This document shows, one piece after another, positions 36,201 through 42,063 of a stretch of 64,000 nt of DNA. The notes below the pieces were generated by a model that had not been told where the DNA came from, ran no database searches, and saw only the letters and a list, made by a program, of their open reading frames with translations. This DNA is from Notospermus geniculatus (Eukaryota; Nemertea; Pilidiophora; Heteronemertea; Lineidae). The stretch spans positions 163,556 through 227,555 of the forward strand of contig NMRB01000026.1 of NCBI GenBank assembly GCA_002633025.1, read 5' to 3'. The position numbers were made by a program, and so were the translations under genes. Within the stretch, counting starts at the first letter, position 1. Each line of letters begins with the position of its first letter.

Positions 36201-39200
36201 CTTAAATGGAATCAAGTAAATACAGCCTTACCATGTCAATCACTGGATGAAATTAGTAAATGCTTTTACTTGAGTTTTGCACTGTGCACTCCAATGCATT
36301 TGTACAGCAGAAAAACTGTTTGATAGATTTCGTGACGAAATACTAGGTGTCTCTTTAACCGTGTAAAATGAAAACTAGGTCACAGTCGTGCTTCATTTCC
36401 TTCAACGCCATTCCGGTGTCCACTGATTATATTATCCAAACATTCTTCCCACAAAAGAAGAATTGGACCGGCACGGACTTCCAAAAATACATCTGATTTC
36501 ATCATTTGTACAACGACCTGATTTTTGTTTAGTAAACATTGGCCATTCTGCCACTCATGTTCAACCTATATCTATGCACGAACACAACCCATGCATGCTT
36601 TGAATATCTCAACCGGAGACTTACCATAGGACTTCAACCATGTACAACAACACCAAACTTCGATACAACATTGACCATCCACTTTGCTCATGTTGGTAAA
36701 CACATCCAAGATCCTGGCCCTCTCTTGATCTTGGTCATTTTGAAATGGCCTCTTTGTTTTGGAAGTTGCTGATGAGACCATAACTCTAGATGATGCACTC
36801 ACTTCTATTGATCACTCTCAGATGACCTTGACCCCACGGTACACTCAACCCTCATTTGGCCTCAATGACCTTGACCCTCTATGAAGCTTAACCCTGATTT
36901 TGATCAGTCTCAGATGACCTTGACCCGGGAATACACTCAGCCCACATTTATGGCTCCAATGACCTTGACCCTCTATGACACTACACTCTGATTTTGATCA
37001 TTTCAGATGACCTTGACCTGAACACACTCAGCCCTCACTTTGCCCCAATGACCTTGACCCTCTACGATGCTACGCCCTGGTTTTGAAAATCAAAAGTTGC
37101 CTTACTTTGATTGTTATCCTTACCCTCATCATCTTTTAGTTGGATATTCTGCCACTGGACCAGGAACATGGTACCTGAAGAGAGGATGTTGGTAATCATG
37201 CAAGTAAGAAAACGTAAGAAACTCTGGTGATGATTTAGCCATGATTTGTAGAAAAGGTAAGAATGGTGAAGTGGAAACATCTAGAGCTTGTCACCGCTGA
37301 GATCCTGGGTTCGATTCCCAGTTGGCCCAGAATTTATGTGAATGGGCAACTCTCTTTATAGCTCCAGTTTCCTCCTACATTACAAGCAAATCCTCCATAC
37401 TGTCTAAACAGCCTGTAACGAACCAAGTTAAGAGTATGGCCTTGAATCACACTATTTTAAAAGTAAGAGCAAGTCGAGTAGGCCTACTCACCATTGTCAA
37501 TGTAACGTATATCTGACGATTCCCCAATCGTGCTGTCGAAGTTAGCCATCAAGGGAGCGATATATTGGGTGGCAGTCAGCCATTGGTGGAGGAAGCTACT
37601 CATGTATAGGAAACCTGCAAAAAACAACATCAAAATGTTTCATAAAAACAGGAATGAGAGATCAAATGTCTTGACCGACGTCAAGTTGTGACGTATCGTA
37701 GTGTTGGCCGTCCCGTGGGTATAAAAGGGGCGTGACGGGAAATTCGGGGCTTTTTGCCCTTGGGAAGAGTCCCAGCGTTTGAAGAAGAATATTGTTGTAG
37801 CCTGGAGAGGAGAGAAGTCTGCCCTTGGCCTACTGCTCAAGGTCATAGCCGCTAGTCTTCTGTACTCCACAAAGAAATCTTACAACCACTTTACGTTATC
37901 ACACTAAGAACGCCGGGCGGCACTCTCGGAAATGAGTACATGAGGAATTCACGAGGTACAAATGTTGCGATGCACCTACCTCCCGTGGCAATTGTGACTT
38001 TCTGCACCAGGTGGCCGTAGAAAAGAAACTTGAATGAGATACCAACAGTCTGGAAATAGAAAAACATCATTCTAGAAACTTGGTCAAATCTTCAACTTCT
38101 TCTAACTGTCAGCCTCAAATATCCTTATCTTCTAATTCTATCTCACGCTGAAAGATGGCAGTGCTCTTCCCTAGCAACCAACTGGTAGGCCCCTATCGGA
38201 TATTATTATGGCAGATGCCAGATGAATGCAACTCTGAGTGACGACAATGCCCGACTTAAACAGTCCCTTGCGTCCCCCCTCAGCCTCCCCCTGCAAAAAA
38301 CCCTCAATCTGCCCTGCTATTACTCAATAATCTTACCGCAGCTGTCCTGTGGCTGTTGGACAAAATTGAATGCTGGACGACCTTATGACCTTTTTCTTCG
38401 TTCTCCATAGAATACGGATCGATCCACATTTTCTTGGCGCGCTCGTGGTCACTGATGATGTATGACTCGTAATATTGGTGAGTATCGTGGCTCTGAAATG
38501 GAATATTTGTGCTCGAAAAAAATCTTGGTACATCTACAAAGCATCACACTACTGCTCTACGTGAGAGTTTTCGTGTATAATTCGCTCTCAATGGGCAATT
38601 CACCATTGTTGGTTTTCTTACGACTTCAGGTCGAGGTTGTGTTTGCGATTTCGGCGGAATTGCGCAGATCTGGGAATTTGGGATTTGTCTATCAGTTGCC
38701 TCCTGTACAGGCTGACGGGTAGGCCTACACAGAAATCAAAGTTTTTTGTATATAATATTAAGTTCATTTGTAATAAAGAATATGATACATGCACAAATGT
38801 TTTCAAAACACGGACAGGGCCCAAGGGGCATTAGAGTCCCTGGTTCCTTTCACAGGAACAGATCCCCTCACCTCAGTATAGTTTGGCGTCGTGCCCGGTA
38901 CACCCATCGTCGTCGGCACCTGTGTCGTCGGTGCTTTCGTAGTCGGTCCTACTGTTGTCCCTGCTGGTTTGGCGGTGGTTTGGGGTGTCATCACTTCCTT
39001 TTGAGTAGTCGCCGCCACGGTGGGCGGAGGTGCCGTAACTTGTTTTGTTACATTTTCAGCTGTGGCGGGTACTCCAGGAGAATCTGCTCCACCGGGAGAC
39101 ACATCACCATTTGCCGCTCTTTTCAGGCGCAGCGTGTGAACATCGCGATAATCAAGATGGACGCTTTTAGTCAGTGGGTGTAGGTTGCTGTAGTATGGGT
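18175..39200 (-). CDS. PLXDC: PLXDC/TEM7-family transmembrane receptor gene (13 exon positions, first exon not found)
   Basis: Spliced gene on the minus strand. Exons in 5' to 3' order: 38872-39200, 38337-38492, 37980-38049, 37492-37614, 37124-37174, 36114-36178, then either 35333-35429 or 32972-33065, then 29085-29180, 28354-28502, 23858-24049, 22485-22580, 19172-19339 and 18175-18285. Every junction is AG/GT and all phases agree. The chain gives 567 codons including TAA (566 residues) with the first alternative exon, or 565 residues with the second. Order seen: Thr/Pro-rich N-terminal segment, TEM7/nidogen-like domain (TATQYIAPLMANFD, HPVKVG-DAYY, RRTIYEYHRVE), PSI cysteine module (CRWC-LKRCSDG-DRHRQ), Lys/Thr/Pro stalk, transmembrane helix, short tail beginning HRPS. 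Vertebrate PLXDC1/2 are about 500-530 residues, so this one has longer linkers. Vertebrate members are type I cell-surface proteins reported to bind nidogen, cortactin and PEDF; ligands here are unknown. The signal-peptide exon was not found. Confidence 0.93.
18266..18780. repeat. First copy of a 515-bp near-identical block (transmembrane exon fragment + intron)
   Basis: This block repeats at offset 515 after a single N at 18781, with only a few substitutions and one small indel. It contains a truncated transmembrane exon copy (18657-18780, donor present, 5' part missing), the last intron and the first 19 bases of the last exon. The layout, two overlapping ends joined by an N, fits unmerged contigs or alleles rather than a biological duplication. 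Confidence 0.85.
18340..18575. repeat. AAGGTCA-rich tandem region in the last PLXDC intron
   Basis: TCAAGGTCA-like words recur about nine times with irregular spacing. The block is present again at 18855-19090 because of the 515-bp duplication. Confidence 0.6.
18782..19296. repeat. Second copy of the 515-bp block
   Basis: It begins with 19 bases of the last PLXDC exon, without the remainder, continues through the same intron, and runs into the complete transmembrane exon. Differences from the first copy include CACAAGTTAC versus TACAAGTGAC and TCACTCAAGC versus TCATCAAGC, which look allelic. Confidence 0.85.
19172..19339 (-). CDS. PLXDC: PLXDC exon: transmembrane segment and NPTS juxtamembrane motif
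   Basis: This 168-bp exon (56 codons, phase 0 to 0) has the acceptor CTCATTCCAG and the donor GAG|GTAAGG. It encodes DNPSNCPDKAGNKGAG, a helix of about 23 hydrophobic residues (LTVGIIIAIFVVVLLVVGFV and GWFW), then YAYKNPTSRSGMWLME. In vertebrate PLXDC the helix is likewise followed by 'YHHPTSAA--FFIERRPS'. This is the complete copy; a truncated near-identical copy lies at 18657-18780. Confidence 0.93.
19340..22484. other. PLXDC intron (3145 bp)
   Basis: Intron between stalk exon 2 and the transmembrane exon. It holds the AT-rich repeat at 21430-21715; otherwise no exon or element recognised. Confidence 0.6.
21430..21715. repeat. AT-rich tandem repeat (CAAATATCAAAATAT)
   Basis: TTTCAAATATCAAAATATC with small variants recurs about nine times at 25-35-bp spacing, arranged in a higher-order pattern of about 120 bp (ACTTAGCACAATTTCAAATA, then CATAATCTC). 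Confidence 0.8.
22485..22580 (-). CDS. PLXDC: PLXDC exon: extracellular stalk, part 2
   Basis: This 96-bp exon (32 codons, phase 0 to 0) has the acceptor GTTTATCAG and the donor AAG|GTAGAC. It encodes TNGTQCAKLPKHQQGRPTTS and then AKPPLGKTKCTK. The composition and the paired cysteines resemble the preceding stalk exon. Support is the open phase-compatible frame bounded by consensus sites; the donor is weak, so this is less certain than the domain exons. Confidence 0.65.
22581..23857. other. PLXDC intron (1277 bp) with three short tandem arrays
   Basis: Contains arrays at about 22950-23070 (AGACAGACAGACAACCC units, about 45 bp), 23205-23365 (GGTGGCGTTACATGACAC units, about 47 bp) and 23690-23825. 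Nothing else recognised. Confidence 0.6.
23690..23825. repeat. 29-bp tandem array (CAGGTGAAGAGCAGTCACTA)
   Basis: About five units of CTCTCCAGGTGAAGAGCAGT plus CAC[C/T]AGCAG end 30 bases before the stalk exon boundary. Direct adjacency without unique spacers excludes a CRISPR-like layout. Confidence 0.8.
23858..24049 (-). CDS. PLXDC: PLXDC exon: Lys/Thr/Pro-rich extracellular stalk, part 1
   Basis: This 192-bp exon (64 codons, phase 0 to 0) has the acceptor GAATTTTCAG and the donor CAT|GTAATT. It starts NDSSSCPNHKKPTTKKPHHE and ends SDKERCRNH. The two cysteines flank a basic Pro/Thr stretch. The vertebrate stalk at this place is also Thr-rich and poorly conserved, so assignment rests on frame, phase and position rather than on sequence. 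The donor is not ideal. Confidence 0.75.
24598..24804. mobile_element. Mariner-like palindromic MITE, copy 1
   Basis: This 207-bp element has ends CTGTAAACCGTGAAATTTTCG and CGCGAAAATATCACGGTTTACAG flanked by TA on both sides. Inner CGCG-rich arms also pair. TA duplication and length fit a Tc1/mariner-derived MITE. Confidence 0.75.
25340..25720. repeat. About 30-bp array of quasi-palindromic CAGTGGTCACCACTGG units
   Basis: Each unit contains CAGTGG-TCA-CCACTG, two 6-bp inverted arms, followed by GAATCCACAT and ATTTTC. About six regular units give way to looser CCACTGGAATCCC units. Confidence 0.85.
25730..26952. repeat. Tandem duplication of about 1.25 kb, copy 2 (PLXDC intron)
   Basis: Second copy, ending with GGAATCCCCATTCGTTTCT like the first. 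The minisatellite part has diverged in copy number: fewer TTTTCAGTGG units and more CCACTAGAATCC units. Confidence 0.8.
25844..26050. mobile_element. Mariner-like palindromic MITE, copy 2
   Basis: Same element and length as 24598-24804 with a few base changes. It was carried along by the 1.25-kb duplication rather than inserted separately, because the flanks match too. Confidence 0.75.
26590..26990. repeat. Second array of CAGTGGTCACCACTGG / CCACTAGAATCCCCACTGG units
   Basis: Counterpart of 25340-25720 in the second 1.25-kb copy, with expansion of the CCACTAGAATCCCCACTG[A/G]TT unit. Confidence 0.8.
27190..27475. repeat. About 41-44-bp array (CATGTGACATAAAGCAGCCAAT)
   Basis: Roughly six units of GTCATACATCA[T/C][G/A]TGACATAAA plus GCAGCCAATCA[G/A]CATGA lie within the same PLXDC intron. 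Confidence 0.85.
28354..28502 (-). CDS. PLXDC: PLXDC exon: PSI (plexin-semaphorin-integrin) cysteine module
   Basis: This 149-bp exon has the acceptor CTTTTTCAG and the donor CGTG|GTGAGT (phase 1 to 0). It encodes CIQQTGCDSCFMPNITFTC, then RWCAKLKRCSDGMDRHRQAW, then LTKGCASAAV. The spacing C-x5-C-x2-C-x8-C-x2-C-x5-C with SDG-DRHRQ-W is the PLXDC PSI signature. NIT is a possible N-glycosylation site. Longer frames on both strands across this place run past the splice sites and are not genes. Confidence 0.95.
28705..29024. mobile_element. Degenerate MITE with CAG[G/T]GTTTC-CCAGA ends
   Basis: Left end CAGTGTTTCTCCCAGA, right end CTGGCGGAAACCCTG; same family as 62984-63276. The interior has G- and C-runs and poly-A/T tracts. 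It lies inside the 582-bp PLXDC intron between the YEYHR and PSI exons. Confidence 0.6.
29085..29180 (-). CDS. PLXDC: PLXDC exon: LRRRTIYEYHRVEID segment
   Basis: This 96-bp exon (phase 1 to 1) has the acceptor AATTATTTCAG and the donor TTAA|GTAAGT. It encodes LRRRTIYEYHRVEIDQKKI and then NNTSVKIIPFL. The family motif 'RRRTIYEYHRVEL' is nearly perfect, and PFL + T leads into the cysteine-rich PSI exon as 'PLPTC' does in vertebrates. NNTS contains an N-glycosylation sequon. Confidence 0.95.
29439..29692. repeat. 24-bp array of GACCTTCAGGAAGGTC everted motifs
   Basis: About nine units of TGACCTTCAGGAAGGTCA plus AGACAA or CAACCA. Each unit is itself an inverted repeat (TGACCTTC / GAAGGTCA). It lies in the large PLXDC intron. 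Confidence 0.85.
29693..32971. other. PLXDC intron sequence with one MITE
   Basis: Part of the 3791-bp intron after alternative exon 2. It holds a palindromic element at 30461-30588, two CAAGATGGCC-containing repeats about 145 bases apart (31887, 32032) and one N at 32165. No exon recognised. Confidence 0.5.
30461..30588. mobile_element. Palindromic MITE (GGCTGACCACACAGGAAGTC ends)
   Basis: About 128 bp. The left arm GGCTGACCACACAGGAAGTC pairs with the right arm GACTTTCTGTGCGGTCGGCC, and the inner GTGCCTATCAGCGGT pairs with ACTGCCGATAGGTAC. No coding capacity. Confidence 0.7.
32972..33065 (-). CDS. PLXDC: PLXDC alternative exon 2 (HPVKVGMADAYYID version)
   Basis: This 94-bp exon has the acceptor CTTTTTCCCAG and the donor TCCG|GTTAGT (phase 0 to 1). 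It encodes VPKAVQYLSKAE and then HPVKVGMADAYYIDTMIRS. It aligns with the exon at 35333-35429 along its whole length: about 15 of 31 positions are identical, and HPVKVG and DAYY are kept. Intact splice sites and a clean frame argue against it being a decayed copy. The donor GTTAGT is weaker than the GTGAGT of the other version. Confidence 0.88.
33351..34356. repeat. Tandem duplication of about 1 kb between the alternative exons, copy 1
   Basis: ATTGCCCGTGGGTTCAATTT starts at 33351 and 34357, and the copies stay nearly identical to the end. On the minus strand this copy begins with a truncated duplicate of alternative exon 1: 34331-34355 plus its GTGAGT donor, without acceptor or 5' coding part. 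Confidence 0.9.
34331..34355 (-). pseudogene. Orphan 3' fragment of PLXDC alternative exon 1
   Basis: These 25 bases are identical to the end of the exon at 35333-35429 and are followed by the same GTGAGT donor, but no acceptor precedes them. They cannot be a functional exon as they stand; the free donor could act as a decoy (inference). Confidence 0.75.
34357..35358. repeat. Tandem duplication of about 1 kb, copy 2 (overlaps alternative exon 1)
   Basis: Copy 2 ends within the intact alternative exon 1, so the duplication breakpoint lies inside that exon. Differences are scattered substitutions and a 3-4-bp indel. Confidence 0.9.
35333..35429 (-). CDS. PLXDC: PLXDC alternative exon 1 (HPVKVGLSDAYYYD version)
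   Basis: This 97-bp exon has the acceptor CTTCCTCATCAG and the donor TCAA|GTGAGT (phase 0 to 1). It encodes VPKDISALPRNN and then HPVKVGLSDAYYYDRYSNIS. HPVKVGLSDA is the conserved PLXDC motif at this point of the TEM7 domain. A second exon at 32972-33065 encodes a variant of the same segment with identical start residues VPK and the same phases. Using both would shift the frame, so each transcript should carry only one. Confidence 0.9.
36114..36178 (-). CDS. PLXDC: PLXDC exon: TEM7 domain GPFTFQAALRDDGVILFNYKQ region
   Basis: This 65-bp exon has the acceptor CTCCTTCCAG and the donor CAA|GTAAGT (phase 1 to 0). It encodes GPFTFQAALRDDGVILFNYK and a final Gln. The family pattern '[20 protein letters not shown]' is clear. 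It is immediately upstream of the alternative exon pair. Confidence 0.93.
36800..37085. repeat. About 90-bp tandem repeat with TGACCTTGACC motifs (PLXDC intron)
   Basis: Three units of CAATGACCTTGACCCTCTA, GATTTTGATCA and CAGATGACCTTGACC occupy the intron just downstream of the 51-bp exon. Confidence 0.8.
37124..37174 (-). CDS. PLXDC: PLXDC exon: short TEM7 domain exon (GTMFLVQWQNIQL)
   Basis: This 51-bp exon (phase 1 to 1) has the acceptor CTCTCTTCAG and the donor GAGG|GTAAGG. It encodes TMFLVQWQNIQLKDDE; with the preceding exon it gives DNGTMFLVQW, matching the family segment 'NGTALVVQW'. It was found by frame and homology because it is far too short for ORF length filters. Confidence 0.92.
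37255..37400 (+). mobile_element. tRNA-derived SINE in a PLXDC intron
   Basis: GAGATCCTGGGTTCGATTCCC holds a B-box; the A-box-like GGTGAAGTGGAAAC lies about 45 bases before it. It continues with GGGCAACTCTCTTTATAG and GTTTCCTCCTACA. The same order of parts occurs in reverse at 40614-40758. Confidence 0.7.
37492..37614 (-). CDS. PLXDC: PLXDC exon: TEM7 domain core (TATQYIAPLMANFD)
   Basis: This 123-bp exon (phase 1 to 1) has the acceptor TTTTTTGCAG and the donor AATG|GTGAGT. It encodes FLYMSSFLHQWL, then TATQYIAPLMANFDSTIG, then SSDIRYIDN. TATQYIAPLMANFD is essentially invariant in the family, which makes this one of the strongest identifying exons. Confidence 0.95.
37980..38049 (-). CDS. PLXDC: PLXDC exon: TEM7 domain FYGH...TIATGG strand
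   Basis: This 70-bp exon (phase 0 to 1) has the acceptor CTATTTCCAG and the donor GGAG|GTAGGT. It encodes TVGISFKFLFYGHLVQKVT and then IATG. The family motif 'FPFYGH...ITVATGGF' is matched by FLFYGH and TIATGGF, the last Gly being completed across the junction. Confidence 0.92.
38337..38492 (-). CDS. PLXDC: PLXDC exon: start of TEM7 domain (YYES-ISDHERAKKMW ... ILSNSHRTAA)
   Basis: This 156-bp exon (52 codons, phase 0 to 0) has the acceptor ATTTCAG and the donor GCG|GTAAGA. It contains HQYYESYIISDHERAKKMW and ILSNSHRTAA. These match the family pattern at the domain start, where vertebrate PLXDC2 has a YY-containing segment, a Trp-containing 'LW' segment and then 'ILSNTHRQAA'. The overlapping reading frames on both strands are shadows. 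Confidence 0.9.
38560..38640. mobile_element. MITE family A, one-ended fragment
   Basis: GAGAGTTTTCGTGTATAATTCGCTCTC and then AATGGGCAATTCACCATTG match the left end of family A; no right end. It lies in the intron between the first two PLXDC exons found. Confidence 0.6.
38872..39200 (-). CDS. PLXDC: PLXDC exon: N-terminal Thr/Pro-rich segment with furin-like RLKR site
   Basis: This 329-bp exon starts after the acceptor CGTTACAG with two bases completing a codon, and ends at GAG|GTGAGG in phase 0. It reads PYYSNLHPLTKSVHLDY and then LRLKRAANGD, followed by about 75 residues rich in Thr, Pro, Ala and Val, ending PNYTE. RLKR fits a furin-type cleavage consensus, so a propeptide may be removed here (inference). 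The Thr/Pro stretch is likely O-glycosylated and has no recognisable fold. It is the most upstream exon I can support. The missing first exon must end in phase 1. Confidence 0.82.
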
Positions 39201-39404
39201 CTGTAACGAAAAATGGCCATGTACATGAGTTTGAGAGCTAAGGTGAACCATTCTCGGTGAAAATTGGCACATGAAAAAAGCACCGAGTTTAGAAAATAGC
39301 TTAATGGCAATAATAGGCAGGAGGAGGAAACCGGTGGATCCGGACAACACCTGCACTCTCTCCGAAAAGCTCCTCCATCACATGAAGAACAGGGAACAGT
39401 GGGC

Positions 39405-39570
39405 AATGGGCGAATCCAGGACTTGGGAAAAGAAGGGGCGCCCTATGCTTGGAACAATGAAATATTTGAAATTCATGCCCCAAATTCCAGAATTTCACGG
39501 TCAATTTAAGAGATTTTTGTTGGCCAAAGGGGAGGCGTGTACCCAGGGCCCCCACTGGATCCGAGCCTGG
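39405..39570. mobile_element. MITE family B (GGGCGAATCCAGG ... CCTGGATCCGCCCC type)
   Basis: The left end GGGCGAATCCAGGACTTGGG and the right end CACTGGATCCGAGCCTGG are inverted matches. One-ended relatives occur at 42316-42480 and from 63952 to the window end (CCAGGGG-GGAT-CAGGA-TTGGGG). Confidence 0.65.
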
Positions 39571-39618
39571 ATGACATCTTTTTACACTTTCTTCACCAAA
39601 TCCGCCCGTCACTCCTAA

Positions 39619-39756
39619 GGGCGGCTTTTCATTGGAGCGTTTCCGTGCACGGAAACGCTCGAAAGCATTGTTATTTTCGCACCGTGACCAACTCCGTGAA
39701 AAAACGATGCTTTCGAGCGTTTCCACGCATGGAAACGCTCCAATGGAAAGCCGCCC
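39619..39756. mobile_element. Palindromic MITE with TAA target duplication
   Basis: This 138-bp element has ends GGGCGGCTTTTCATTGGAGC and GCTCCAATGGAAAGCCGCCC flanked by TAA on both sides. The arms contain nested palindromes (GCGTTTCCGTGCACGGAAACGC). A 3-bp TAA duplication suggests a PIF/Harbinger-type origin. Confidence 0.85.
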
Positions 39757-40460
39757 TAAGACTAATCCACCCAAAAGGACACCTCAAATGCTGCAAATGA
39801 GGCTGAATAATGATATTTAGGTGGCGCCGAACGTGTAGGCCTACAGTGAGGAAAGGGTTAATGATGATAGTATGAATATTCTAACACAAAACAGTGATCA
39901 ATTTCAAATCCCTCAGATCAAAATTGCCACGATACATATCTCGTAATCTGTCACACGAAATCCCCCGTCATTCAGTCCATCTTAAAAGTGTCAAACGAAC
40001 CTGCGCGTTCCTTAAAAACAAATCGACAAACAACCATACTGCGTCCATAATCGACAGAACGGAATCCCGCTAGGATGTAGCAAGATGTTCGGGCTGACAT
40101 CGCCATAATTGAATTCTGTCAAACAACTGATTGCAGGAGCGAACGGCGAGTGAAACAAGATACAAACATCGTCGTTTAAGAGTGATGACAGGGCGTTGAA
40201 CTCCAGCGGCATCGCGTTTATGCGAAGCTGTAAAAAGACGCATTTCCTGAATTACGTCTCTTGTTGCACTTGTCATGCATCTTGATGGCGTTTAGTACGT
40301 CGGGAACGGCAGAAGTAGGATAAAATCGACGACATACGAAACATTTCAATGTTGTTTTTTCACATGTGAGATTCATTTACACTAAAATGAACTGCAGTCA
40401 AGTGGTGCAAGAACTTGGCTGATGTCGCTACAGTGTCAACTATGGCATTACAGCCTAGAG

Positions 40461-40587
40461 GAGAGGTTAAGAAACCGCGCCGTTAACGATAACACTAAGG
40501 CTAACGCTATTTCTGACGTACATTTGCAATGTAAAAAATAACGTTAGCATTAGTGTTACCGTTAACGGAGCGATTTCTTAACCTCTC
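40461..40587. mobile_element. Palindromic MITE (GAGAGGTTAAGAAA ends)
   Basis: This 127-bp element has left GAGAGGTTAAGAAACCGCGC paired with right AGCGATTTCTTAACCTCTC, and inner GTTAACGATAACACTAAGGC paired with GCATTAGTGTTACCGTTAAC. Confidence 0.8.
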
Positions 40588-40613
40588 GAATATTGGGTGC
40601 ATAAGCCTACAGG

Positions 40614-40758
40614 AGGAAACCAGAGAGCCCAAAGAAGCTGAACTGTCATAGAGAATTGCCCTCTATATCACATGAAGATTGGGTACAACTGGGGATCGAA
40701 CCCGGAACCTCAGCAGTGAGAGGTGCTAGTGTTTCTACTGCACCTCTCTGACAGCCGG
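40614..40758 (-). mobile_element. tRNA-derived SINE (minus orientation)
   Basis: The reverse strand shows GGTGCAGTAGAAACACTAGC, then GAGGTTCCGGGTTCGATCCC (B-box), then CAATTCTCTATGACAG and GGTTTCCTCCTGTAG. Related copies: 37255-37400, 48468-48590, 49520-49655 and 62880-63330. Confidence 0.75.
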
Positions 40759-41764
40759 CAGGGGTTCAACAAAAACTATCCACTTAACAACGGCAACATG
40801 GCTGGGAACCCCCAGAAGCAAATATGAGGGAATCTTCTGTCAAACAAAACCATGATGACGAAGTCAAATATGAGGGAATCTTCTGTCAAACAAAACCATG
40901 ATGACGAAGTCAAAAGTTCACATCTACAGTTATAAAGCCAACACCTAATATAACGGATCATTGTATTCAGTGTCTCTCTCAGGAAATGGAACCTCGTCCA
41001 CATCCAGCCGCCATCAAGAATGCCGCCATAATGCCATCGCATGAAGATAATTCTGTAGGAGACACTCTCCTAGGAAGTAATCAAACCTCATCCCCACACT
41101 CGTTGTCAAGAACGTCGCCATAGTGCTGTCGCATGGAGACAATACCACGGCGACAATTAGCTATTGCTGAGATCATTAGCCTATGAATACGCTTCCTTGA
41201 CGATGTTATTAATGTAATATCTCAATGTTAGGGATTAAGGAGAGTTACTCACGACAATGTGAGCCTACTTGCTGGATTATCTCAAGCATTAAAAGACGAT
41301 CCCTTCTGATGTATAACTCATCCAGGAGAATCCATCGCTGAGGAAACCCCGGCGCCACCGGCCACTCACCCCGGGGCATTCCCATGATCCAATCTTTAAT
41401 TTGTCAACGAATATTTACCGACGATAAAATAATGCAGTAGTGGAGATCTCACGAGCACTTCTGACGAAACACGCATAAATGGTTCTCAATGTGAAGTCCC
41501 AAAATCGTGCTAAGGAGATGTTGATAATGTTTGCTTTCAATGTAGCGATGATGAATGTTTGTGAAATGAGTTTTGGAGTGGCACATGAGACACATGTGTA
41601 TTGTTTGGAGCGGAGCGGGCGCAGGACAGAAGTGATGGGGAGGAAACTCAAGTATATGTGTTTTTTTTCAGCTTTTGCGATGGCAGGCATTGCTGATGAT
41701 GGTCCAGGACCAAATGAGAGACAGAACCTGTGAGGCAAGTTTGAATCAAAGAATATGATGATAG

Positions 41765-42063
41765 TCACTGGCTGAAGAAACGATTAAACGATTATAGCCA
41801 TTGGCAGGAGAAACAATGATAGTAATTGGCTGTAGAAATGATGAGCGCCATTGGCTGAGAAATGATGATAGCCATTTTGGCTGAGAAATGATGATAGCCA
41901 TTTTGGCTGAAGAAATGATGATAACCATTGGCTGAAGAAATGATGATAGCCATTGGCTGAAGAAATGATGATAGCCATTTGGCTGAAGAAATGATGATAG
42001 CCATTGGCTGTTAAGAAACAATGATAGCCATTGGCTGAAGAAACACTGGCAGCCATTGGCTAA
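41765..42063. repeat. About 25-bp tandem array (GGCTGAAGAAATGATGATAGCCATT)
   Basis: About 11 units, regular in the middle. Overlapping minus-strand frames (Ser/His/Phe-rich) are repeat artefacts. Confidence 0.9.

Larger units (their letters stand above)
39201..41764. other. Upstream flank of PLXDC; no confident exon
   Basis: The missing first PLXDC exon should lie here or further right. I checked the ATG-bearing minus frames around 40010-40290 and found none with a clear signal peptide plus a phase-1 donor. Three MITE-like elements and one SINE are listed separately, plus a 45-bp tandem duplication at 40820-40909. Confidence 0.4.

Noticed and set aside
38803-39102. Treating the Thr/Pro-rich minus frame as a separate mucin-like gene
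   Set aside because: It is the inside of the PLXDC exon 38872-39200, with correct splice sites and phase on both sides.
40010-40112. Minus-strand ATG segments (MDAVWLFVDLFLRNAQ and MAMSARTSCYIL...) as the PLXDC first exon
   Set aside because: The hydrophobic one ends in phase 0, not the required phase 1; the phase-compatible one lacks a signal peptide and the donor is weak.
41746-42056. Ser/His/Phe-rich minus frames of about 70-91 codons
   Set aside because: Translations of the 25-bp tandem array in three frames.
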